DNA from: Williamsia sp. 1135
GTDB taxonomy: Bacteria > Actinomycetota > Actinomycetes > Mycobacteriales > Mycobacteriaceae
Direction of reading: 5' to 3'
Assembly (NCBI RefSeq): GCF_002095395.1
Contig: NZ_MJEI01000096.1
Coordinates: 62,001 to 126,000 of the forward strand
Length of the DNA: 64,000 bases
Below, piece by piece: positions 15,328 to 23,425 of the stretch. The translations under genes were made by a program, and so were the position numbers. Under the pieces are notes generated by a model. The model saw only the letters and a list, made by a program, of their open reading frames with translations, was not told the origin of the DNA and made no database searches. Each line of letters starts with the position of its first letter. The first letter of the stretch is position 1.

Positions 15328-16941
15328 CTATCGGAAGGTCTTCTTCAGGTGAACGACGAGATCGTCGCTGGAGACCGCGCCTGCGCTGTACCCCAAATAG
15401 CCGTCCGGCCGGATCACGAAGAGCGAACGATCCTGGGCGCCATAGGCTTCGACGAAGGTCCCAGCGGTGTCGCGGATGACCGGCAGTACGGTAGGCGCGA
15501 CTTCGGCGCCCGGGGAGGCGACGAGGTAGATGTCGAGTTCACCGTGAGCAGCCGACTGCGCGGTCTCGACCACGCGCTCGATCTCGAGGAGATCGTCGGT
15601 GGTCGTTGCCCCGTCTAGGTGGATGACGACGGTGTGCCGCAACCGGTCCAGTAGCGAGAACAACCGGATCGGGTCGGTGACCATGTCCCTGGTGAGACCC
15701 TTGGCGTCCGGAGCGCGCACCCCTGGCCGGAGGATCGCCTCGTCGGAGGACTTTTCGATGAGGGGGCTGTCCGCGTACTCGATGAGGAGCTGGGCCTCGC
15801 GGCGCATGACATAGGCGGGGTCGTTTTCTCCCGCGCCGATACCCTCACGGGCGCTGCGGACGGTACGGCCGACAACCTCCTCGCCGACGGGTCGGCGTTC
15901 GGCGTCGTAGCTGGCGGTCAACCCGTCCGAGGCCTTGCCCTGGACGGCCAAGGCCACCTTCCAGGCGATGTTGTGGGCGTCCTGGATGCCGGTGTTCATG
16001 CCCTGCCCGCCGGTGGGCGGATGAATGTGCGCGGCGTCGCCTGCGACGAAGACCCGACCGTGACCGTAGGAATCCACGATGCGGTGGCTGATCCGGAACA
16101 CCGACGACCAGCGCAGATTTCGTGCGGTGGTCGGTTCGGGGGAGAGGCGATCGAGAACGGCCTGGACGTGAGAGAGTTCGGGCTTCTTCTCACCCTCGAA
16201 TCCATGTGCGACAGCGCCGCGTTCGGGTTTCGCGGTAGCGAGTTCGTCGGGGACCAACATTGACATCCGGTACCTACCCCGGCCGTACAGGGGGATGCAG
16301 ACGAGCAGATCATCGGTCTTTCCGTCGGTCTGGTGCATGGCCCGGATTCCGTAGCCGGCGGGCTGCGACCAATCGACCTCGACATCGCCGAGCATGTACT
16401 GCTCTTCGAAGGCCGCGCCCTCGAAGGTCAGGCCGAGGGTCTTCCGGGTGACGCTGTGCGCTCCGTCCGCGCCGATGAGGTACTGGGCGGTGACCGTCTC
16501 TTCGCCGTCGGGAGTGGACAGGGTCGCGGTGACGCCGTCCGTGTTCTGCTCGAAACCGGTCAGAGCCTTGCCGCGCTCGATCGGCTGCTCGAGGGTTGCG
16601 AGTCGTTCCCGCAGGATGCGTTCGGTGACGTACTGGGGGATCGAGGCGAAGCCGAACGGCACATCGTCCGGAAGTTCGAGGTCGATCCGTCCCGCTTCCT
16701 CGCCGTTGACGAACACAACCTGGCCGCGCATCTGTGTCGAGGAGTCCAGGATCTGACGCAATACACCCATGCCCTCGAAGACCTCGAGCGTCCGAGGCTG
16801 AACCCCGACTGCCTTCGCATACTGCGGTGGCTCGAGCAGGGGGTCGACGATTCGGCACCGGACGCCACGCCGTCGCAGCTCGATCGCGGCGGTCAACCCG
16901 ACCGGTCCGGCTCCGACCACGAGGACTTCTGTTTCTGCCAC
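15328..16941 (-). CDS. FAD-dependent aromatic monooxygenase (group A, PheA/TfdB-like)
   Basis: A 537-residue protein with the three flavin motifs of group A hydroxylases: GAGPVGLTAAIELRRRG near the N-terminus, the DG motif LIGADGAHSVTRK and the GD motif GRVFVAGDAAHIHPP followed by GGQGMNTGIQDAHNIAWK. The last 150 residues look like the thioredoxin-like dimerisation domain of phenol hydroxylases. It would hydroxylate an aromatic substrate with NAD(P)H and O2; which substrate is unknown. It is transcribed away from yceI with a palindrome between the two genes. Confidence 0.82.
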   Translation of the reverse strand: MAETEVLVVGAGPVGLTAAIELRRRGVRCRIVDPLLEPPQYAKAVGVQPRTLEVFEGMGVLRQILDSSTQMRGQVVFVNGEEAGRIDLELPDDVPFGFASIPQYVTERILRERLATLEQPIERGKALTGFEQNTDGVTATLSTPDGEETVTAQYLIGADGAHSVTRKTLGLTFEGAAFEEQYMLGDVEVDWSQPAGYGIRAMHQTDGKTDDLLVCIPLYGRGRYRMSMLVPDELATAKPERGAVAHGFEGEKKPELSHVQAVLDRLSPEPTTARNLRWSSVFRISHRIVDSYGHGRVFVAGDAAHIHPPTGGQGMNTGIQDAHNIAWKVALAVQGKASDGLTASYDAERRPVGEEVVGRTVRSAREGIGAGENDPAYVMRREAQLLIEYADSPLIEKSSDEAILRPGVRAPDAKGLTRDMVTDPIRLFSLLDRLRHTVVIHLDGATTTDDLLEIERVVETAQSAAHGELDIYLVASPGAEVAPTVLPVIRDTAGTFVEAYGAQDRSLFVIRPDGYLGYSAGAVSSDDLVVHLKKTFR

Positions 16942-17092
16942 TGCGCTACCGCCTGTCTCGAGTTTCGCTTCCCGCCCCGACTCAGATTATGCAAGGAAAC
17001 GGACAGCCGGGAGTGCTTCCGGTCACATTCTGGCAGCGTCGACGCAGGTCAATCGCACTCGAATGATCGATCGGGTCATCCGGGAATGTATT

Positions 17093-17106
17093 CGGACCAA
17101 GGTCCG
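17093..17106. promoter_or_regulatory. Palindrome in the yceI promoter spacer
   Basis: CGGACC-AA-GGTCCG is a perfect 14-bp palindrome that ends 2 bp before a TAGACT -10 box (17109-17114), in the region divergent between the monooxygenase and yceI genes. The geometry fits an operator that blocks the yceI promoter, perhaps for the TetR encoded at 17808-18431 or a distant regulator. Confidence 0.5.
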
Positions 17107-17154
17107 TTTAGACTCTCTGTAGGCCCAAAACGCACTTCACCAAGGAGCAATCAC

Positions 17155-17706
17155 ATGAGCACCACACTCACCACCACCGATCTGGAAGCCGGCACCTGGA
17201 CCATCGACCCGGTGCACTCGTCCGTCTCCTTCTCCGTTCGTCACCTCATGGTCAGCAAGGTGCGCGGCAAGTTCGAGACCTTCTCGGGCGCCATCACCGT
17301 CGACGAGAACGGCGCTCCTTCGGTCACCGCCGAGATCGACGTCAACTCGATCAACACCGGCAACGAAGGCCGCGACGGCCACATCAAATCTGCTGACTTC
17401 TTCGAGGTCGAGAAGTACCCGACCGCGACCTTCACGAGCACCTCGGTCAAGGCCGACGGCGACGACTACGCCCTCGAGGGTGACTTCACCCTCCATGGCG
17501 TGACCCGCCCGGTCACCCTCAAGCTCGAGTTCAACGGTGTCAACCCCGGCATGGGCAACGGCCCGGTCGCAGGCTTCGAGGCTTCGGTTGTGCTCAACCG
17601 CAAGGACTTCGGTATCGACATCGACATGCCCCTCGAGACCGGCGGCAGCGTCGTCGGCGACAAGGTCACCATCACCCTCGAGATCGAGGCCGGCAAAGCT
17701 GCCTGA
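17155..17706 (+). CDS. YceI-family lipid-binding lipocalin-like protein
   Basis: A 183-residue protein starting WTIDPVHSSVSFSVRHLMVSKVRG and containing AEIDVNSINTGNEGRDGHIKS and FTLHGVTRPVTL, diagnostic of YceI proteins. They form an elongated barrel that binds an isoprenoid or other amphiphile. No signal peptide is seen, so a cytoplasmic location is likely. AAGGAG lies 7 nt before the ATG, and the promoter -10 TAGACT is about 40 nt upstream. Confidence 0.88.
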   Translation: MSTTLTTTDLEAGTWTIDPVHSSVSFSVRHLMVSKVRGKFETFSGAITVDENGAPSVTAEIDVNSINTGNEGRDGHIKSADFFEVEKYPTATFTSTSVKADGDDYALEGDFTLHGVTRPVTLKLEFNGVNPGMGNGPVAGFEASVVLNRKDFGIDIDMPLETGGSVVGDKVTITLEIEAGKAA

Positions 17707-17754
17707 TCTCGCCTGAAACCACCTGGTCCGATCCCCCCGTCGGATCAGGTTCAG

Positions 17755-17800
17755 CGGCGGCCGCGCGTACCGGAAGATCCCGGTGCCGCGGCCGCCGTTT
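17755..17800 (+). terminator. Terminator between yceI and the convergent TetR gene
   Basis: An 11-bp stem CGGCGGCCGCG (17755-17765) pairs with 17787-17797, with an inner ACCGG/CCGGT stem in the loop, and is followed by TTT. A weaker hairpin (CTGGTCCGA/TCGGATCAG) precedes it at about 17723-17748. Confidence 0.75.
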
Positions 17801-17807
17801 CCATCTG

Positions 17808-18431
17808 TCAGTGGGCCGTGAGTCCGGCCAGCAGCAGATCGACGAGGCCGCCGAGGTAGTGCTCGTCGACGGGTTCGCGACTGAGCAGCACCCGCGTGTA
17901 TATAGGTGCGTGGAGCACCTCGAGTGCCAATGCGAAGTCGGGTTGAACGGTGTCGACAATCTCGCCGCGAGCGATGGCCCGCGCAAAGATCACTGCCAGC
18001 ACATCGAGTCTGGCCTCGACCATGCGGCGCCGTGCCTCGTCGAGAGGGTCGATGTCCACCGGCATCGCCGCCAGTCGCAGGAGTGCCTTCATCTGCGGAC
18101 TCGTGAGAGAGGTGTGCAGATCGGCGCACATCGCGATGAGATCGCCGCGGAGCGAACCCGTGTCCGGAGAGGCGATCGATGGATCGAAATGATCGATGAG
18201 GGCGTCTGTGACCAACTGCTCTTTGGTCTTCCACCGCCGGTAGATCGAGGTCACGTGGACGCCGGCACGCTCGGCGACGTGAGCGATGGTCAGACCGTCG
18301 AAACCGACGTTGAGCAGCTCATGAACCGCGGCTGACATCACGCCGTCGCGGACAGCGGCCCCCCGACGATGCGACCGGGTCGTGCTCGGTCGCTCCGGTG
18401 CGGGGGGAGGGGGCTGCGTCACCTGCTCCAC
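17808..18431 (-). CDS. TetR-family transcriptional regulator
   Basis: A 207-residue protein with a Pro/Arg-rich N-terminal extension, a TetR helix-turn-helix (FDGLTIAHVAERAGVHVTSIYRRWKTKEQLV, about residues 46-76) and a helical C-terminal domain ending in the YTRVLLSREPVDEHYLGGLVDLLLAGL region. The GTG start lies 3 bp from a near-perfect 22-bp inverted repeat, which suggests autoregulation. It is divergent from the adenylate cyclase gene. Confidence 0.8.
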   Translation of the reverse strand: MEQVTQPPPPAPERPSTTRSHRRGAAVRDGVMSAAVHELLNVGFDGLTIAHVAERAGVHVTSIYRRWKTKEQLVTDALIDHFDPSIASPDTGSLRGDLIAMCADLHTSLTSPQMKALLRLAAMPVDIDPLDEARRRMVEARLDVLAVIFARAIARGEIVDTVQPDFALALEVLHAPIYTRVLLSREPVDEHYLGGLVDLLLAGLTAH

Positions 18432-18433
18432 TC

Positions 18434-18455
18434 TAACGCAACTCCAGTTGCATTA
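18434..18455. promoter_or_regulatory. Probable TetR operator between TetR and cyclase genes
   Basis: TAACGCAACT-CC-AGTTGCATTA is an inverted repeat with 10-bp arms and one mismatch. It starts 3 bp from the TetR start codon and ends just before TATACT (18458-18463), a likely -10 for rightward transcription. A dimer bound here would affect both genes. Confidence 0.6.
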
Positions 18456-18535
18456 TGTATACTCACCGGCGAGACTTCCGTTGCGGTCGGGGCCACGTCC
18501 GGGGCACGATCAGCGGCGAGAGAAGGCGGACCTCG

Positions 18536-20218
18536 ATGGCACGACCGAGCGCTCGACGATCCGGGGTCTCCGGTGCGCTGAGCGCGGTCGTGCACCTCGA
18601 CGATTTTCTGATCGGTGTGCCCGACCCGAGTCAGGACGGCCCGGACAGTCGTAGACACGTCGCGAACCGGTTCATCATCCTCGCGGTCCTCGGACTCGCA
18701 ATCAGCAACATCATCGCCGCGATCGAGACCGTGGTGATGATCCAGTTGGTGATGACCGGCGGCGAGCTGAGCGTCTCGGGGATGATCAGCGGGTCCAACC
18801 TGCCCGTTCTCATCATCGCGGTGGTGACGGCGCTCGCCGTGGGCGGCGCCCTCAGCATCTACCTGCTGTACCCACAGCTGACCTGGTTCGTCAAAGCCGT
18901 ACCCGCGACCCCGGCCGAGCGTCGATCGATCCAGTTGATGCCGCTGCAGCAGGCGGGAGCAGCGCTGCTCACCTGGGCTGTCGGAGCCATCGTCTACATC
19001 CCGATCGGGCTGGGCGGTTCGGCGGTCGAGTTCGTCGTCTACGGTTCCGCATTCCTGATGGCGGGCACGTCGGCCGGTTGCCTCAGTTACCTGTTCGTGG
19101 AGCGGATGTCGCGGCCGCTGGTCGCCATTGCGCTGCGCGGCGGGGTGCTCGGCGGCGCGATACTCGGCGTGCGTGAACGTCTGCTGGCGGTGTGGATCGT
19201 CTTCTGTGCCATCCCGTTGTTCGGCATCATCGCGATCAACGTCGGCCGGCTGGCGGGTTGGCTGCCGGACAACCGCATGCTGATCGACACGCCGGCGGTG
19301 GTGCTCGCCATCTTCTGCCTGCTCGGCGGAATCCGGGCCACCGTCTTGGTCTCACGATCGATCACCGACCCGCTGCGCGAGATCCGGACCGGTATGGAGC
19401 AGGTGCAGTCGGGTCAGGTTCACCCTGTGGTGGACGTCTACGACTCGTCCGAGCTGGGAATCCTGCAGCAGGGCTTCAACGACATGGTGGCCGGGCTCGC
19501 CGAACGAGAGCAGATCAGGGAACTCTTCGAACGCCATGTCGGGGACGGCGTCGCCCGACTGGCGTTGGAACAGGGCGCGGGCTTCCACGGTGAGAACGCG
19601 TTCGTCGGCGTGCTGTTCGTCGACATCCAGGGGTCGACGAAGCTCGCCGAGCGCGAGAAACCCGAAACCGTCGCCACCCTCCTGAACAGCTTCTTCGCCA
19701 TCGTCGCAGAGGTCGTCGACCGTCATGACGGCTTCATCAACAAGTTCGAGGGCGACGCCGCACTGGCCATCTTCGGTGCTCCCAGCGCGGTCGACGACCC
19801 CGCGGGCGCGGCGCTGGCCGCTGCCCGTGATCTCTATGCGGAACTGGAGGTTCTTCGGCCGCTTCGATTTTCGATAGGCGTCTCCGCAGGCACCGTCTTC
19901 GCAGGCAACATCGGCGCTGTCACCCGATACGAGTACACCGTGGTCGGTGACGCCGTCAACGAATCGGCCAGGCTGTCCGAGGCCGCCAAGTCGGTGCGGT
20001 CGCACGTGCTGGCCAGCGGATCCGCGATGGATGCGTCGAAAGATGAATCCGCGCAATGGAATTCGATCGGTTCGCTGGTGCTGCGTGGTCGTGCGGTGCC
20101 GACCAAGCTCTACACCATTGCCGCCGGCGCGGATCCGGCCGAATGGAGCCTCAAGGCGCTCGTCGGCAGCGTGATCAAGATCCCCGGCATGATGCTCGGA
20201 CTACGTGAGCGTCGGTAA
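18536..20218 (+). CDS. Membrane-bound class III adenylate cyclase with HAMP domain
   Basis: A 560-residue protein with six predicted membrane helices in about the first 290 residues, a HAMP linker (SRSITDPLREIRTGMEQVQSG) and a C-terminal class III cyclase domain. Visible catalytic elements are FVDIQGSTKLAE (first metal Asp), FEGDAALAIFG (second metal Asp) and YTVVGDAVNESARL (transition-state region). The layout matches the mycobacterial Rv1318c-Rv1320c group. The product is expected to be cAMP from ATP. AGAAGG precedes the ATG. Confidence 0.85.
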   Translation: MARPSARRSGVSGALSAVVHLDDFLIGVPDPSQDGPDSRRHVANRFIILAVLGLAISNIIAAIETVVMIQLVMTGGELSVSGMISGSNLPVLIIAVVTALAVGGALSIYLLYPQLTWFVKAVPATPAERRSIQLMPLQQAGAALLTWAVGAIVYIPIGLGGSAVEFVVYGSAFLMAGTSAGCLSYLFVERMSRPLVAIALRGGVLGGAILGVRERLLAVWIVFCAIPLFGIIAINVGRLAGWLPDNRMLIDTPAVVLAIFCLLGGIRATVLVSRSITDPLREIRTGMEQVQSGQVHPVVDVYDSSELGILQQGFNDMVAGLAEREQIRELFERHVGDGVARLALEQGAGFHGENAFVGVLFVDIQGSTKLAEREKPETVATLLNSFFAIVAEVVDRHDGFINKFEGDAALAIFGAPSAVDDPAGAALAAARDLYAELEVLRPLRFSIGVSAGTVFAGNIGAVTRYEYTVVGDAVNESARLSEAAKSVRSHVLASGSAMDASKDESAQWNSIGSLVLRGRAVPTKLYTIAAGADPAEWSLKALVGSVIKIPGMMLGLRERR

Positions 20219-20240
20219 AGACCTTCCAACACAAGGAGAC

Positions 20241-20273
20241 ATGCACGTGAACACAGGTACGTTGAAGCTATGA
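20241..20273 (+). CDS. Possible 10-residue leader peptide ahead of the SDR gene
   Basis: ATG 20241 follows a strong AAGGAG by 3 nt and encodes MHVNTGTLKL. Its TGA overlaps the SDR start codon (ATGA), a coupling arrangement. It may be fortuitous, because the SDR gene also has a leaderless-type promoter (TACGTT, 6 nt before its ATG) inside this mini-ORF. Confidence 0.25.
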   Translation: MHVNTGTLKL

Positions 20274-21154
20274 CGTGGACTACTGCTGACATCCCAGACC
20301 AGACCGGACGCAAAATCCTCATCACCGGGGCCAACAGTGGCCTGGGTGAAGAGGCCGCACTCGCGCTCGGCGCCGCGGGCGCCGAGGTGATCCTCGCCTG
20401 CCGCACCGTGTCCAAGGCCGAACCGGTAGCAGCCCGGATCGGAGCGGGTGCGTCGATCACCGAACTCGATCTCGCCGACCTGAGTTCGGTGCAGGCCTGT
20501 GCCGAGCGCACCGGCCCGATCGATGTGCTGATCAACAACGCAGGCGTGATGGCCGTGCCCGAGGCTCGTACGGCCGAGGGTTACGAGATGCAGTTCGGCA
20601 CAAATCATCTCGGACACTTCGCCCTGACGGGACTGCTGCTCCCCAAGATCTCCGATCGGGTGGTGACCATGTCGTCGTCCATGCACCAGATTGGCAAGAT
20701 CAACCTCGAGGATCCCAACTACCGCGAGCGCAGGTACAGCCGCTGGCCCGCGTATGGACAGTCGAAGCTGGCGAATCTGTTGTTCGGCTACGAACTCGCG
20801 GCGAGGCTGAGGGCATCCGGATCATCGGTGAAATCCATTGTGGCCCACCCGGGATACGCGGCGACCGAGCTACAATCCCATACCGACTCGATCTGGGACC
20901 GGTTCATGGGGATCGGAAATCTGGCGGCCCAGTCCGCGGCCGATGGTGCGCTGCCCGGACTGTATGCCGCGACCTCCCCGCAGGCGCGCTCCGGCGCGTT
21001 CTACGGACCCACTAAGTTCGGCGGCATGCGGGGCGCACCAGGACCCGCGAAATCGAACAAGCGCTCTCACGACGAGCTTGTCGCAGCCGGTCTGTGGGAC
21101 CTGTCCGAGTCGCTCACCGGTGTGCACTACGCATTCTCCGGTGCCGAGCGCTGA
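20270..21154 (+). CDS. Short-chain dehydrogenase/reductase
   Basis: A 294-residue classical/atypical SDR: TGANSGLG cofactor motif near residues 20-27, the ACR segment that binds the NADP ribose phosphate, NNAGVM, the catalytic Ser in MSSSMHQ, and YGQSKLAN (YxxxK). The pattern resembles the retinol dehydrogenase/WWOX-like oxidoreductases often seen in mycolata. The substrate is unknown. TACGTT lies 6 nt before the ATG. Confidence 0.85.
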   Translation: MTWTTADIPDQTGRKILITGANSGLGEEAALALGAAGAEVILACRTVSKAEPVAARIGAGASITELDLADLSSVQACAERTGPIDVLINNAGVMAVPEARTAEGYEMQFGTNHLGHFALTGLLLPKISDRVVTMSSSMHQIGKINLEDPNYRERRYSRWPAYGQSKLANLLFGYELAARLRASGSSVKSIVAHPGYAATELQSHTDSIWDRFMGIGNLAAQSAADGALPGLYAATSPQARSGAFYGPTKFGGMRGAPGPAKSNKRSHDELVAAGLWDLSESLTGVHYAFSGAER

Positions 21155-21186
21155 CCGGCGTCGACGACCCGCTCTGAGGCTCTGCT

Positions 21187-21873
21187 TCAGCGCACGCCGT
21201 GGGGGCGGAATTGCACACTGATCCTGGGTCCGACCCCGGTGGTCTTCGGGACGGCGTGCTGCCACGTGCGCTGGCAACTCCCGCCCATCACCAGTAGGTC
21301 GCCGTGACCCACGGTGAACCTCAGCGATCGGCCACCGCCCGTGGGCCGCAGCAGCAGCGGTCGCGGTGATCCGAGGGAGAGGATCGCGACCATCGTGTCC
21401 TCGGTCTTGCCGCGACCGATGGTATCGCCGTGCCAGGCGACACTGTCATTTCCGTTGCGGTACAGGCACAGTCCGGCTGAGCTGAAACCCTCAGGCAACT
21501 CGTCGCGGTAGAAGTCGGTGAGAGCGCCGCGGCATGTCTCCAGCAACGGATGTGGGAAAGTGCGGCGATCCTCGTAGTGGCTGACCAGTCGCGGTACCGG
21601 CAGGACGCGGTCGTACATGACCCGCCGTTCTTCGCGCCACGCAGCATCTGATTCCAGACGGTCGAACAATTCGTCGGCGCCGGTGACCCAGCCCGGCCTC
21701 AGATCGACCCAGGCTCCAGCGGTGAGTGTCCGCCGGGCGACGACACCGGCGAGCGGGGCCAATCCGGGGGTGTGGTCGCCGACTGCTGAGTTTTGTTCGC
21801 TTTCGTCTGCTGCGTCCTCCTCGAACAGCGATGCCTGGCGACCGGGGTGCATACGTCTCAGACTACCTGCCAT
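21187..21873 (-). CDS. AlkB-like 2-oxoglutarate/Fe(II) dioxygenase
   Basis: A 228-residue protein with the AlkB-type jelly roll: HxD iron ligands in VAWHGDTIGRG, the distal histidine in QRTWQHAVPK and the 2-oxoglutarate-binding arginines in PRISVQFRP. The GDLLVMGG segment precedes the distal histidine as in AlkB. It is expected to remove alkyl groups from nucleic-acid bases by oxidation. About 40 disordered residues precede the domain. Confidence 0.84.
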   Translation of the reverse strand: MAGSLRRMHPGRQASLFEEDAADESEQNSAVGDHTPGLAPLAGVVARRTLTAGAWVDLRPGWVTGADELFDRLESDAAWREERRVMYDRVLPVPRLVSHYEDRRTFPHPLLETCRGALTDFYRDELPEGFSSAGLCLYRNGNDSVAWHGDTIGRGKTEDTMVAILSLGSPRPLLLRPTGGGRSLRFTVGHGDLLVMGGSCQRTWQHAVPKTTGVGPRISVQFRPHGVR

Positions 21874-21992
21874 CGAACATACATACGAACAGTTTCTGGT
21901 CCGGGCGCTGCGGGTGGCGACTCGATTGCAAAATATCCTTTACTATTGGCTGATACATTTCCCGATTGATCGTCCCGACAACAGAAAGAGCC

Positions 21993-22067
21993 ATGGTCAG
22001 CGCACGGTGCAGTAGCACACCGCCCGAGTCCCTCACGAACATCGAAGCGGGGTCGAGCCCGCGTTGA
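21993..22067 (+). CDS. Possible 24-residue upstream ORF ahead of the CNNM transporter gene
   Basis: An ATG with AAAGAG 5 nt upstream opens a 24-codon ORF (MVSARCSSTPPESL...) whose TGA overlaps the TTG start of the transporter gene (TTGA). It could couple or attenuate transporter translation. The upstream sequence is unusually A/T-rich (AAAATATCCTTTACTATT, TACATT -10-like), consistent with a promoter there. Confidence 0.35.
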   Translation: MVSARCSSTPPESLTNIEAGSSPR

Positions 22068-23425
22068 CGGTTCTGACCATCGCGTTCGGAATTCTCGTAG
22101 TCCTTCTCATCACCGCACTCACGGGTTACTTCGTAGCCCAGGAGTTCGCGTTCATGTCGGTCGATCGCTCCCGGCTCAAGGCCGGAGCCGAGGCCGGCGA
22201 TTCCGGTGCGGCACGGGCTCTGTCGGTGACCCGCCGCACGTCGTTCATGCTCTCGGGTGCCCAGCTCGGGATCACTGTGACCGGTCTGCTGGTCGGCTAC
22301 GTCGCCGAGCCGCTGATCGGCCGGGGCCTCGGCGAACTACTCGGTGGGGTCGGGATTCCGACGGCGGTCGGGATTGCCGTCGGTGTGGTCTTGGCCGTGC
22401 TGTTCTCGACGTTCGTGCAGATGCTCTTCGGCGAGCTGTTCCCGAAGAACCTGGCCATCGCGCGACCAGAACCGGTTGCCCGGTGGCTGGCGAGGTCGAC
22501 CACCATTTACCTGCGATTGTTCGGCTGGCTGATCTGGCTGTTCGACCAGTCGTCGAATCTGCTGCTGAAGGCGTTGCGGATCGAACCCGTGCACGACGTC
22601 GAGCACTCGGCGACGGCCCGCGACCTCGAACACATCGTGGCGCAGTCCCGCGATGCCGGGGAACTGCCTGCCGAACTGTCGACCCTGCTCGATCGGATTC
22701 TCGACTTCCCGACGAGGACCGCCGAACATGCCATGATCCCGCGCTCACGAGTCGACACCGTCCGTGCCGACACTCCGGCCTCGGAGGTGCTGGCGAAGAT
22801 GGGGGCCGGGCACACGCGCTACCCCGTGATCGGGGAAGGCGCCGACGAATTGTGCGGTGTCATCCATCTGCACGATCTCCTCGGCGATTCGGTCGACGGT
22901 ACGGCCGCCGGTCGGATGCGGCCCGCGGTCGTCGTACCCACGACGTTGCCGTTGCCGCAGGTTCTGGCACAGCTCTCGGATCAGTCGGAGGAGATGGCGC
23001 TCGTGGTGGATGAGTACGGCGGTTTCGCCGGCGTGATCACCACCGAAGACATGGCCGAGGAACTCGTCGGCGAGATCGTCGACGAACACGATCCCGAAGG
23101 TGTCAGCGTGGTGGAGGGTTCGCCCGAGTCGGGGTGGACGATGACCGGCGACATGCACATCGACGAAGTGCAGCGAGTGCTCGGATTCGACCTGCCCGAA
23201 GGCGATTTCGAGACCCTCGCCGGCGCGGTCGTCGCCCGGTTCGAAGGGTTGCCCGCGATCGGTGAGGTCGTCCGGATCCCCCTCCCGGCCGACCCGTCGG
23301 ACTTGCTAGACGACGACGCGGCGCCGCAACGCGCCCTGGTCGCCGAGGTACTGGAGATCGACAAGCACGTGCCTGCATCGCTGTTCGTGACGCTGGCCAT
23401 CGACGAAGGATCTGACGATGAGTGA
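22064..23425 (+). CDS. CNNM/CorC (HlyC)-type transporter with CBS pair
   Basis: A 453-residue protein with an N-terminal CNNM/DUF21 membrane domain (four helices, about residues 1-190), two CBS repeats (about 205-335, with HTRYPVIGEGADELCGVIHLHDL and MALVVDEYGGFAGVITTEDMAEELVGEI) and a C-terminal CorC_HlyC domain. Members move or sense Mg2+/Co2+ or related cations. It starts with TTG at 22064, where a short upstream ORF ends. It overlaps the next gene by 8 nt. Confidence 0.85.
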   Translation: MTVLTIAFGILVVLLITALTGYFVAQEFAFMSVDRSRLKAGAEAGDSGAARALSVTRRTSFMLSGAQLGITVTGLLVGYVAEPLIGRGLGELLGGVGIPTAVGIAVGVVLAVLFSTFVQMLFGELFPKNLAIARPEPVARWLARSTTIYLRLFGWLIWLFDQSSNLLLKALRIEPVHDVEHSATARDLEHIVAQSRDAGELPAELSTLLDRILDFPTRTAEHAMIPRSRVDTVRADTPASEVLAKMGAGHTRYPVIGEGADELCGVIHLHDLLGDSVDGTAAGRMRPAVVVPTTLPLPQVLAQLSDQSEEMALVVDEYGGFAGVITTEDMAEELVGEIVDEHDPEGVSVVEGSPESGWTMTGDMHIDEVQRVLGFDLPEGDFETLAGAVVARFEGLPAIGEVVRIPLPADPSDLLDDDAAPQRALVAEVLEIDKHVPASLFVTLAIDEGSDDE

